Assembly: GCA_964354345.1 (NCBI GenBank)
Contig: CAYGZL010000053.1
Coordinates: 14,598 to 78,597 of the forward strand
Direction: 5' to 3'
From: CAYGZL01 sp964354345
GTDB lineage: Bacteria; Chloroflexota; Anaerolineae; Anaerolineales; UBA4823
DNA length: 64,000 nucleotides
Part shown: piece by piece, positions 1 through 7,569 of the stretch
Layout: every line of letters begins with the position of its first letter
Position numbering within the stretch: the stretch's first letter is position 1
Notes under the pieces: model-generated
The model's input: the letters and a program-made list of their open reading frames with translations, nothing else
Databases searched by the model: none
What the model was told of the DNA's origin: nothing
Position numbers and translations under genes: made by a program

Positions 1-79
1 AGACGGTTCTGATGAACACGTAGTTCCATAAATTACTCCAGATTAAACGCGTGGTTTTATACAATATACTCGATTAAGA

Positions 80-146
80 CCTGACCTGGTTCAACGTAAG
101 TTCCATATTGGATGAGTATGCTTCGCCCTTGGAACTCCAGGTCAGG
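80..146 (-). terminator. Hairpin at the 3' end of the 121-residue ORF
   Basis: A 10-base perfect inverted repeat (cctgacctgg at 80-89, ccaggtcagg at 137-146) is extended inward by agttcc (99-104) pairing with ggaact (131-136). It overlaps the stop codon of the minus-strand gene that ends at 142. Only scattered T residues follow the stem on the minus strand, so this is a terminator-like hairpin, not a textbook intrinsic terminator. Confidence 0.45.
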
Positions 147-507
147 CTGGTTTTAAGATCAGTTCATATTTATCACGGTCGAGGCTGAATTTGAGTTTGA
201 CCGAGTTTTCAGCGCGCGTGGCCGGGTCAATGCCTTCTACACTACCGTCCGGTCCTAAAGCGTAGTCAATCTCTTTGCCAATCAGCTCGAACTCCAGTCT
301 TTGAGCGGGATCTTGCAGGGCCTCGTTGAGGCGTGTCAGCAGTAATGGGATGGAAGCTTCGTAGTGCCATTGATGGCCTTCATCCCAACCGCAGCCGGAT
401 TGGTGCATTTCTTGTTGAGTGTGAGATTTGATGATTTGGGTGGATAAATCCAGGTCAAAGTTTCGGGTGCATTTTTGAAGGAATTCAGCAGCGCTTTCGA
501 TTTTCAT
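142..507 (-). CDS. Hypothetical protein, 121 aa
   Basis: I do not recognise this family. The 121-residue protein starts at an ATG, has no signal peptide or membrane segment and is acidic to neutral. It has a helical-looking N-terminal half with a Cys-Gly-Trp-rich stretch (residues 38-48) and a C-terminal half of short, strand-like segments ending in a Lys-rich tail. It stands alone on the minus strand, with a hairpin at its stop codon and a repeat-bearing non-coding region upstream. Codon use looks like that of its neighbours, so it is probably a real gene, but no function can be assigned. Confidence 0.55.
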   Translation of the reverse strand: MKIESAAEFLQKCTRNFDLDLSTQIIKSHTQQEMHQSGCGWDEGHQWHYEASIPLLLTRLNEALQDPAQRLEFELIGKEIDYALGPDGSVEGIDPATRAENSVKLKFSLDRDKYELILKPA

Positions 508-636
508 TTACTACTCCTGATTTGTTAAAGTATAAGCAGAGCCGGGGAATGGTGCGAGGGATTTTATTATATTTGGAGTTATTTTACCGGGGAATAGGGA
601 ATCGGTCAATGTAGTGGGAGGGGAGTGGTGGGAGGG

Positions 637-795
637 GAGGGAGGAAACGCTAAGACGCTAAGATCGCTGAGGGATTGGAAACACGAAGAACGCGAAGGGG
701 CATGAAGGGAGGGATTGGGATTGGTTTCCTGGTGAGGGAGGAAACGCTAAGACGCTAAGATCGCTGAGGGATTGGAAACACGAAGAACGCGAAGG
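637..795. repeat. 62-base perfect direct repeat in a 455-base non-coding stretch
   Basis: Bases 637-698 and 734-795 are identical over 62 positions, 97 bases apart. Each copy contains shorter internal echoes (cgctaag twice, then cgctgag; gaacgcgaag). The second copy is followed by more gcgaag-type units up to about 820. The composition (gctaagacgctaaga) resembles low-complexity intergenic repeats seen in many environmental bacterial genomes. Apart from this repeat and a TATAAT hexamer at 881-886, nothing else was found between 508 and 962. Confidence 0.85.
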
Positions 796-962
796 AAGCG
801 CGAAGGTGCACGAAGGTTTTTTGTTATCAGGAGACTGGTTTATTGCAGGATTGGAGGAATGAGCTATTAATCTGGTGGTGTATAATTAAGAAAAATGTTA
901 AAAATACAAAGAATGGTACTCAAACGGCTATTAAGTGGGTACGTTTCGACAAGGCGGCGACT

Positions 963-1667
963 TTGTTAACTATTAGAAATAGCTTTACTTCACAGGATAT
1001 CGCATCCACCATCAATCATTCACTCGTCGGTCCAGACCTGACGCAGGTGGAGGTGCTGGAGGGGTGTGAGCTGGCCGCGCGTTACCGGGTGCTGGCGGTG
1101 TCCGTCAAGCCGTGTTATATAAAGCTCGCTGCGGAGAGGCTGAGTGGGACTGGCGTGCGCGTCGGTGGGGTGGTGGGATTTCCACATGGGAGCAGCCAGA
1201 CCGCGATTAAGGTGGCTGAAGCGGAGGGGGGTTTGAGGGATGGGGCGGTGGAGCTGGATATGGTAATAAATATCGGGGCACTGCGTGGAAGACAATGTGA
1301 GTTTGTCCTAGAGGATATCCGGGCGGTGCGGGAGGTGTGTTCAGGTACTGTTGTACTCAAAGTAATCCTTGAGACTGCTTACCTGACGGAAGAGGAGATC
1401 ATCCTGGGCTGCCAGTGGGCGGAGCAGGTGGGAGCGGATTTGGTAAAGACTTCCAGCGGGTATGCCGGGCGGGGAGCGTCGCTGGCGGATGTGCGTTTAA
1501 TGCGGGCGTCGGTTGGGCTGGCGGTGGGGGTGAAGGCGTCAGGTGGTATTCGCACCTTAGAGCAGGTGATCAGCTTTCTGCAAGCGGGTGCGGTGCAGAT
1601 TGGTACTTCAGCGACGGCTACTATAATGACAGAAGCTGAAAAGTTGGAGTCGACTATTGGGGCTTGA
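963..1667 (+). CDS. deoC: Deoxyribose-phosphate aldolase (first copy)
   Basis: Cleaves 2-deoxy-D-ribose 5-phosphate into glyceraldehyde 3-phosphate and acetaldehyde in cytoplasmic deoxynucleoside catabolism. The TIM-barrel motifs are clear: an INHSL segment near the N-terminus, VVGFPHGS, the Asp of LDMVINIG, the Schiff-base lysine in VKTSSGYAG and the second lysine in VGVKASGGIRT. An upstream TTG at 843 would add 40 residues foreign to the family. I prefer the TTG at 963, preceded by AAGG at 951-954, giving 234 residues, which is normal for DeoC. A TATAAT hexamer at 881-886 lies inside the rejected extension. A second, diverged deoC lies at 30.5 kb. Confidence 0.9.
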   Translation: MLTIRNSFTSQDIASTINHSLVGPDLTQVEVLEGCELAARYRVLAVSVKPCYIKLAAERLSGTGVRVGGVVGFPHGSSQTAIKVAEAEGGLRDGAVELDMVINIGALRGRQCEFVLEDIRAVREVCSGTVVLKVILETAYLTEEEIILGCQWAEQVGADLVKTSSGYAGRGASLADVRLMRASVGLAVGVKASGGIRTLEQVISFLQAGAVQIGTSATATIMTEAEKLESTIGA

Positions 1668-1837
1668 ACGGGGAGGGCTTTGAAAAGGTGGTACTCAGTA
1701 ATAGGGTGACAGAGATCGCTCCGAATGACAGCGGTTGAGACCAACTGACGACTGAGATTGCTTCGCAAAGACTGGTAAAACAGACTTTTTGAAGGGTGAT
1801 TTATTGTGGTTGATTTCCCCGCAGGGAAGAAGAGAAG

Positions 1838-3364
1838 ATGAACCGAAATAATTTCTTGTTAGGAATTGATGTGGGGACACAATCCACGCGCGTGGCATTG
1901 ATCGAGGCGCGCGGGCGTGTGGCGGCGGTGCACAGCCGGCCGAACACCCTGGTGACGCCCCAGCCAGGTTGGGGGGAAGAAGATCCCCAAGAATGGTGGT
2001 TGGGTGTGGTGGAGGGTGTGCAGGCGGTGCTGGCGGAGGCGCATGTGCAGCCGACGGAGGTGCTGGCAATTGGTTGTGATTCGTTGATGCATGCCACGGT
2101 TCCGATCGATCAAGAGGGGAACCTACTCAGTCACGCGGTTCAGATCTGGTGCGATAAGCGTGGCGCGGATTTGGTTGCGGAGTTCAAGGGACGATCAGAA
2201 TGTCCCCGGGCAATGCGCCTGGCGGGCAGCCCACCCACGGTGGCCTGGATTGGTTTTAAGATCCAGTGGTTGAAGCGTTACCAACCCACCCTTTATGGGT
2301 ATACCTGGCAATTCCTGACCGGAGCTGGATATATCAACTATTGCCTGACTGGCGTACCGGCTATCGATTGGAGCGAAGCATCGGGGACATTCTTGATGGA
2401 TGCCGGGCTGGAGTGTTGGTCAGAAGAGCTGGGTAATTACCTGGAGATTGATTTGGAGAAATTACCAGCGATCTATCCTTCGTCGCAGGTGATTGGGCGA
2501 GTCAATCGGCAAGCCGCGGCACTCACTGGTTTATGCGAGGGAACGCCGGTGGTGGCTGGTGGTGGAGATATGTTGTGTATGCTGCTGGCTGCGGGTGTAA
2601 CTGAACCAGGGATGGCCCTGGATGTCGGTGGGTCGGCGGCAGACCTGGTAGTGTATGTGGGCAAACCAGTTACTGACCCGCCAGTGATGAATCTGCACCA
2701 CGTGCTGCAAGGTTGGACGCCTTTCGGTATAGCAGACGCGGGAGCGATCTCGTTAAAATGGTTCAAGGATGAATTTTGTCAGGGAGAAATTAACCAGGCG
2801 CGTGTTGAGAAACGTGATGTTTATGACATTCTGAATGAGAAAGCTGCACAGATCTCTCCGGGTTCGGAGGGTGTGCTTTACTTACCTTACCTGTTGGGTG
2901 AGCGCGCGTTAGGATCGCCAAATGCACGGGGTGTTTTTTTTGGCCTGACATTGCGTTCCAACACGGCTGTTTTGGTACGCGCGGTGATGGAAGGCATTAC
3001 GTATGAGTTAAAGCGCACCCTGGAGATCGTTGAACGGGCTGGAAACCCGGTGGTGAGGGTTTACACGAGTGGGGGCGGCGCGCGCAGCCGGCTGTGGTGT
3101 CAAATTAAGGCGGATATTTACGGAAAGCCAGTCTATAAGCTGGCTGAGACGGAAGGTGGGGTAATCGGAGCGGCGCTTTTGGCCGGATTGGGATGTGGTG
3201 TTTATGCGGATGCGGTCAGCGGAAGTAGACTATTTACCCAGGTCGAAGAGATCTTCCAGCCAATCCAGGAGAACCAGGCACGATACGAGAAGCTGTATGG
3301 CTTGTTTAAGGAGCTACATGATGGATTGCAGTCGAGTTTTCAACGATTGGGGGAGATTAGTTAA
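1838..3364 (+). CDS. FGGY-family carbohydrate kinase (xylulokinase/fuculokinase-like)
   Basis: A 508-residue sugar kinase of the FGGY family. It would phosphorylate a pentulose or 6-deoxyhexulose with ATP in the cytoplasm. The N-terminal ATPase motif GIDVGTQSTRVALIE (about residues 8-22), the middle phosphate loop around GGDMLCMLLAAG, and the C-terminal signature GGGARSRLWCQIKAD followed by E-GG-IGAALLAG are all present. The ATG follows gaagagaag. It lies 170 bases after deoC on the same strand. A fucose-isomerase-like gene, a class II aldolase and fucU nearby make an L-fuculose or L-ribulose substrate plausible, but the family cannot be resolved to substrate by eye. Confidence 0.85.
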   Translation: MNRNNFLLGIDVGTQSTRVALIEARGRVAAVHSRPNTLVTPQPGWGEEDPQEWWLGVVEGVQAVLAEAHVQPTEVLAIGCDSLMHATVPIDQEGNLLSHAVQIWCDKRGADLVAEFKGRSECPRAMRLAGSPPTVAWIGFKIQWLKRYQPTLYGYTWQFLTGAGYINYCLTGVPAIDWSEASGTFLMDAGLECWSEELGNYLEIDLEKLPAIYPSSQVIGRVNRQAAALTGLCEGTPVVAGGGDMLCMLLAAGVTEPGMALDVGGSAADLVVYVGKPVTDPPVMNLHHVLQGWTPFGIADAGAISLKWFKDEFCQGEINQARVEKRDVYDILNEKAAQISPGSEGVLYLPYLLGERALGSPNARGVFFGLTLRSNTAVLVRAVMEGITYELKRTLEIVERAGNPVVRVYTSGGGARSRLWCQIKADIYGKPVYKLAETEGGVIGAALLAGLGCGVYADAVSGSRLFTQVEEIFQPIQENQARYEKLYGLFKELHDGLQSSFQRLGEIS

Positions 3365-3395
3365 AAAAATAACCCCCGTGTCTTGCCACGAGGGT
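3363..3395 (-). terminator. Intrinsic terminator of the RRM protein gene
   Basis: Arms at 3372-3380 and 3387-3395 pair with a single C-A mismatch around a 6-base loop. On the minus strand the stem is followed by seven T residues (A-tract 3363-3369). It sits 25 bases beyond the stop of the minus-strand RNA-binding protein gene and touches the stop of the plus-strand kinase gene, so it serves the minus strand. Confidence 0.8.
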
Positions 3396-3420
3396 CGGGG
3401 ATCGTCCGGGTTACAAAGGT

Positions 3421-3774
3421 TCAACCACGACGAGGGGGTACATTACGACGTGGGCGGTCCTGACGCTGCCCACCGCCGCCGGCTGACCGGTCATCATTGT
3501 ACCAACCACCGCCGCGCGGCCGCTCTTCACGTGGTCGTGCGATATTGACCTTAATCTGGCGACGGTTCAGGGTGTAGCCATTGAACATGGAAATAGCCTT
3601 TTCGGCTTCTTCCTGTGTCCCCATCTCAACGAAACCAAAACCCTTCGAATTACCCGTGTCGCGATCCTTGATCAATTCCACGGTTGCCACTGTACCGGCC
3701 TGCCCAAAAAGGGTGCGCAGGTCATCTTCGGTTGTGGTGTAAGCTAAATTGCCTACGTAAAGTTTCTTCTCCAT
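3421..3774 (-). CDS. RRM-domain RNA-binding protein (cold-inducible type)
   Basis: A 117-residue protein with one RNA recognition motif (about residues 3-80). RNP2 is seen as KLYVGNLAY and RNP1 as KGFGFVEM, each with the aromatic residues that stack on RNA bases. The C-terminal tail (about 82-117) is rich in Gly, Arg and Pro (RPRGGG, GGGGQRQDRPRR), as in cyanobacterial and other bacterial Rbp proteins that are often induced by cold. It probably binds single-stranded RNA and aids RNA folding or stability. The gene is monocistronic, with an intrinsic terminator just downstream and about 190 bases of upstream region before the divergent isomerase-like gene. Confidence 0.92.
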   Translation of the reverse strand: MEKKLYVGNLAYTTTEDDLRTLFGQAGTVATVELIKDRDTGNSKGFGFVEMGTQEEAEKAISMFNGYTLNRRQIKVNIARPREERPRGGGWYNDDRSAGGGGQRQDRPRRNVPPRRG

Positions 3775-3930
3775 TTAATCTCTATCCTTCTGCAAACTAA
3801 TTAACTGACAGATCCGTGGCTTAAAAATGATCGCCGCCCAAGCAAGATTGAGTGGCAATATCCTCGACACACGCAAATCTGGACCAACGGTTCGATTATA
3901 TCATGAAATATCGATTGTCAAGGGAAGTAT

Positions 3931-3958
3931 TTTACATTTTTAAGAAATTGATTAAAAT
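3931..3958 (+). promoter_or_regulatory. Sigma70-type promoter for the isomerase-like gene
   Basis: TTTACA at 3931-3936 and TAAAAT at 3953-3958 are separated by 16 bases in an AT-rich stretch, each matching five of six consensus positions. Transcription would begin only about 10 bases before the ATG at 3976, giving a very short leader that holds the Shine-Dalgarno ggaaggag (3963-3970). Confidence 0.6.
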
Positions 3959-3975
3959 AGTTGGAAGGAGTTAAC

Positions 3976-5301
3976 ATGAAGGCAAAAATAATACCTATAT
4001 ATTTTGAAAGTGCAGAAGATGGGGATTTTGTCAACCAGGTAAATGTGCTGCGAGAGTTGCTAAAGGATCAAGCGGAGATTCTCAATCCGATGGCACTTGG
4101 CGCCGATTTGCCCGAGGTTGATGGAGTGGTTTTTCCACAGATGTTGGGCGCGGCCTACCGGCGGTGGGAACAGATTGTGGCGATCCGATTGCCCGTGCTG
4201 GTTATTACCTCCGAATTTGGGACGGAATCCATGTGGGATTGGGAGATCAATGCCTATTTACGCAGCCGGGGTAAAGAGGTACTCGCGCCGTATTCGCTGG
4301 AACAAGCGAGAGTTATTTGCCGAGCGCTGGGTTTAAAACGCAAATTACAGGGCACTAAGGTCCTGGTTTACCAGGACAACCCGGGCGAAGGCTTTCAAGC
4401 TGAAATATTTAAACGGTTTTACTGGTGGGAGGCCGAATGCACACAACGTATCCGCGATAGGTTTGGGGTGGAGATTATCAAGCATAGCTTTCGAGATCTG
4501 GCGCAGCGGGCAAAAGCAATATCAGATGAGCAGGCACACTCCGCCTGGGATGAACGGCAAGAGACAATTCCAATTGAGCGACTATCCCAAAGCCAGATTC
4601 TCAGTGCGATGAAACTTTTCCTGGCGCTACGCAACGACCTGGAGGCTGACCCAACAATCCTGGCAGCAGGAATAAACTGTCTGAATGAATCATTTTTCTC
4701 AGATACGTTGCCCTGCCTGGCCTGGGATCTACTATTCGAAGAACACCGTCTTTTGTGGGGTTGCGAGGCGGATACCCTTTCGATGTTAACTGAATTATTG
4801 GTGCATTGCACCCTTGGGACGCCGGTGATGATGACAAACCTGTATCCCAATTTAATGGGTCAGGCGGCATTGAAGCATGAGCATATCCCAAATTTTCCGG
4901 AGGTTGTTTTTTCTGCGGAGAATCAGCTCCTGGCTGCTCATTGTGGTTACCTGGGGGTGATGCCACGATCGTTTGCGACCGATTGGTGTCTGAGAAAAAA
5001 GGTGTTGGCGATCGTAGATGAAAATTCGGTTGTAATTGACGCGCGTTTTCCAACCGGACCGGTGACATTGGTCAAGCTGGATGCGACTCTTCAGGATCTG
5101 GTGGTGACTGAGGGTGTTTTGGAAGGATACGCTCAATTTCCAGGCAGCCACTGTTTAAATGGGGCGATCGTCCGCATCGGTGATGGGTATCGTTTCATGG
5201 AAGAGCTGGTTTCACATCACACCATCCTGGCGGTTGGACAGAATCTGGTTGATTATCGGAACTTGGCGCGGGTATTCGGATTAACCGTGCGACTAATATA
5301 A
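3976..5301 (+). CDS. L-fucose/L-arabinose isomerase-family-like protein
   Basis: A 441-residue cytoplasmic protein resembling the FucI/AraA superfamily in overall plan. It has an N-terminal alpha/beta part (KIIPIYFESAEDGDFV), a middle domain with a CNNE-like position reading CLNESF (about 224-229), and a C-terminal barrel-like part with the GSHCLNG and DYRNLARVFGL segments near the end. Such enzymes interconvert aldoses and ketoses using Mn2+. The ATG at 3976 follows ggaaggag by five bases and is preferred over the upstream TTG at 3961. Placement near an FGGY kinase, class II aldolase and fucose mutarotase supports a deoxysugar or pentose role. The substrate is unknown and similarity is moderate. 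Confidence 0.6.
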   Translation: MKAKIIPIYFESAEDGDFVNQVNVLRELLKDQAEILNPMALGADLPEVDGVVFPQMLGAAYRRWEQIVAIRLPVLVITSEFGTESMWDWEINAYLRSRGKEVLAPYSLEQARVICRALGLKRKLQGTKVLVYQDNPGEGFQAEIFKRFYWWEAECTQRIRDRFGVEIIKHSFRDLAQRAKAISDEQAHSAWDERQETIPIERLSQSQILSAMKLFLALRNDLEADPTILAAGINCLNESFFSDTLPCLAWDLLFEEHRLLWGCEADTLSMLTELLVHCTLGTPVMMTNLYPNLMGQAALKHEHIPNFPEVVFSAENQLLAAHCGYLGVMPRSFATDWCLRKKVLAIVDENSVVIDARFPTGPVTLVKLDATLQDLVVTEGVLEGYAQFPGSHCLNGAIVRIGDGYRFMEELVSHHTILAVGQNLVDYRNLARVFGLTVRLI

Positions 5302-5358
5302 TCCAGCCAGGCAGGGCAAATTACATCTCGTAATAGTTGCAAAGAAATGCAGGCGATA

Positions 5359-7341
5359 TTAAGGACAGGCGACTAACGAGACATCGTCCACGTACAGTGC
5401 AGTCACACCTCCAGCGCCATTATTATAGGTGCCAAATTGTAGATAGATCGTTGCGCCAGCATAATCGCTTAGATCAAAATTCTTCACATTCCAGGTTTGG
5501 GTGTTCTGACGTTGCCAAAGTAAAGTATCAATCCAGTGTCCCCAACGGTCTAAGAGCAGTACATACTGGATGTCATGACCTGCCGATCCTTCTCCAGACA
5601 TTGGATAAACCCACAACTTCAAGTTGGCTGATTTCGCCCAGGCCGGTATGCTGACGAGTTGACGAGCGTCGGAATAGCTGTAACGATTATGGGAAAGATA
5701 GACGATGCCAGTGCGCATCGAATGGGCTCCGGCGTGATAGCGGTACGAAGAATAACCGGCGGAGTAATTGGTTACGGGAATAGTCCAGGCGGATACGCGC
5801 TCGAAACCACCGTTTGTAACGCGCTCACTACAGACTGGCGGTGGAGGTGGCGGTGGTGTCCCGGTGCAGTAATCTAGTCTCACATCATCCACCCACATAG
5901 CAGTGATGCCATCCACGCCGTTATTGAATGTACCGAACTGGATGCGAATTGATTTTCCTTTATACTTAAGCAAATTAACTTCAAGATATTCCCAGCGGAT
6001 TGAATTCTTTGGCTGCCACCAGAGCAAGGTTTCGATGATGTGGTAGGTTGACGGGTCGAGGATCAACACATATTGGGCGTCCTGTGCCAGATCAGTGTCT
6101 GGCCATGACTGTCCAGCTTGAGGAGATTGAACTGGCGCGTTGGTAGTTGCAGCCGTGCTGCTTGGATAGAGCCACATCTTTAACTTGGCGCTGGTTGCAT
6201 TTGAGGGGATAAATACCGTTTGCCATGCATCGGAATAGGAGAAACGGTTTTGAGCGCTCTGAGTGATGCCAGTACGCATGGAATGTTGACCGCTGTAGGA
6301 GGCTGAGCTATACCCGGCGGGGAACTCGGTATCGGGAACATGCCATTCACCGATATATTCGAATCCGCTATTATCTACGGCATTATCACAGGTCAGTTGC
6401 GGCTCGAGTTGGGTATCAGGTTGTGGTTGGGATGCCGGGCACCAAACCAGGGAAACATTGTCCACGTACATCCCCGTTACAGTGTTACTGCCATCATTAA
6501 AGACGCCAAACTCAATTTTGATACTTTGGCCACCCAGGTCGGTTAAATTGAATTGCAGGTATTTCCAGGAGGATAGGTCGATCCTGGTCCATAACAAGGT
6601 TCGTAACAAGTTGTCGTCTTTATCACTCACCAAAATATATTGCACATCATAATCGTCGGCGGAGTTTTCCATGTGTGGCGCCTGAGGTTGATCGCCGGAA
6701 AGGATTGGCGCGTTAATTTTAGGACGGATGGTTGGATAAATGAATGCACTCAAGGTGACAGAATCCGCCTGGGGAGGCAGGTTAACCAATTGAGAAAACT
6801 TCGAGTGACCATATTCGTTCCCCAAGGGATCAACGATGCCGGTACGCAAGGAATGCAAACCATCATAGACCTGTTCGGTGGTGTAAACCGGGGGTAGGTT
6901 GCTGGCAACCCAATCCCAGGCGGTGTTGCTTTCCATACCGCCATTGGCGATCTTATCCGAACAGGAGGCGAGCGCTTCGAAATTAAGTGTCTGGTTTTGA
7001 TCGGTGATGGGCAGCGTGACTACAGAGGGTTGAAAGCGGTATCCCTGGCGCTCAGCCGCCAGATCGTACTCACCGGGTGGTAAACCGCCCAAATGGTACC
7101 TGCCGTTGATGTCTGTATATGCGGTCTTCCCACTGCCAGTAGTGATCGAAACGCCGTCGACGGGATTGTTCGCCAAGTCGGTCACCTGACCGTTAATTAC
7201 ATAGGTTTTGTTTACGGAAGCAAGGGGAAGGTAGAGCGAGATATTGCCTTGGGCGCCGGCATCCGGCAGGCTGATGATCACGCTGGTGCAGAACAACAGC
7301 GTAAACAAGACGAGCAGTACGCGTTTGGTTCGCTTGATCAT
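5359..7341 (-). CDS. Secreted protein with one carboxypeptidase-regulatory-like domain and three tandem repeat domains
   Basis: A 660-residue exported protein. A Sec signal peptide covers about residues 1-30 (KRTKRVLLVLFTLLF...GAQG). A CarboxypepD-regulatory-like beta domain follows (about 48-112, with DLANNPVDGVSI and GLPPGEYDLAAERQGY). Three copies of a 150-190-residue domain then start near 117, 322 and 513. Each copy runs from NGGFE or NSGFE through SMRTGI to TAMWVDDVRL-type endings, bounded by cysteines, which suggests a beta-sandwich like MAM or carbohydrate-binding modules. Proline-rich linkers separate them (PPPPPPP near 507). No catalytic domain is visible, so it is probably a surface adhesin or glycan-binding protein. 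It is divergent from the GH127 gene and shares its 228-base upstream region. Confidence 0.75.
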   Translation of the reverse strand: MIKRTKRVLLVLFTLLFCTSVIISLPDAGAQGNISLYLPLASVNKTYVINGQVTDLANNPVDGVSITTGSGKTAYTDINGRYHLGGLPPGEYDLAAERQGYRFQPSVVTLPITDQNQTLNFEALASCSDKIANGGMESNTAWDWVASNLPPVYTTEQVYDGLHSLRTGIVDPLGNEYGHSKFSQLVNLPPQADSVTLSAFIYPTIRPKINAPILSGDQPQAPHMENSADDYDVQYILVSDKDDNLLRTLLWTRIDLSSWKYLQFNLTDLGGQSIKIEFGVFNDGSNTVTGMYVDNVSLVWCPASQPQPDTQLEPQLTCDNAVDNSGFEYIGEWHVPDTEFPAGYSSASYSGQHSMRTGITQSAQNRFSYSDAWQTVFIPSNATSAKLKMWLYPSSTAATTNAPVQSPQAGQSWPDTDLAQDAQYVLILDPSTYHIIETLLWWQPKNSIRWEYLEVNLLKYKGKSIRIQFGTFNNGVDGITAMWVDDVRLDYCTGTPPPPPPPVCSERVTNGGFERVSAWTIPVTNYSAGYSSYRYHAGAHSMRTGIVYLSHNRYSYSDARQLVSIPAWAKSANLKLWVYPMSGEGSAGHDIQYVLLLDRWGHWIDTLLWQRQNTQTWNVKNFDLSDYAGATIYLQFGTYNNGAGGVTALYVDDVSLVACP

Positions 7342-7490
7342 TTTACCCTCCAGGTTAGTAATAACCGAAGAATGTTTTTATTTGAAATTGTAAGACAGGT
7401 TTAATCAACATGGGATAGAATTAACCCGCTGCGTAACACAAAGCTTGGCCTGGGTTAATCTGTTTCTATGTATAGTATACCTGATTATTA

Positions 7491-7511
7491 GATAATTGAT
7501 AACCAATTATC
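7491..7511. promoter_or_regulatory. Operator-like palindrome between divergent genes
   Basis: An 8-base perfect inverted repeat (gataattg at 7491-7498, caattatc at 7504-7511) with a 5-base spacer lies about 60 bases before the GH127 start and 150 bases before the divergent secreted-protein gene. The size and symmetry suit a dimeric repressor site (for example LacI or ROK type). No regulator gene is seen nearby, so the assignment is tentative. Confidence 0.4.
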
Positions 7512-7569
7512 GCCTGTAGAAATAACAGTATAACCGATCCTCTATATCTCCTCAACGAATGGAGTGCTG

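Noticed and set aside
637..795. CRISPR array
   Set aside because: Only two 62-base copies, no array of regular spacers and no cas genes nearby.
843..962. TTG at 843 as the start of the first deoC
   Set aside because: It adds 40 residues unlike any DeoC, and a TATAAT hexamer lies inside the extension. TTG 963 with AAGG upstream gives the family length.
1681..1800. Small gene between deoC and the FGGY kinase
   Set aside because: Frames here are shadows of neighbours with no ribosome site. The sequence resembles degenerate intergenic repeats (cgctccgaatgacagc-like), and no function was evident.
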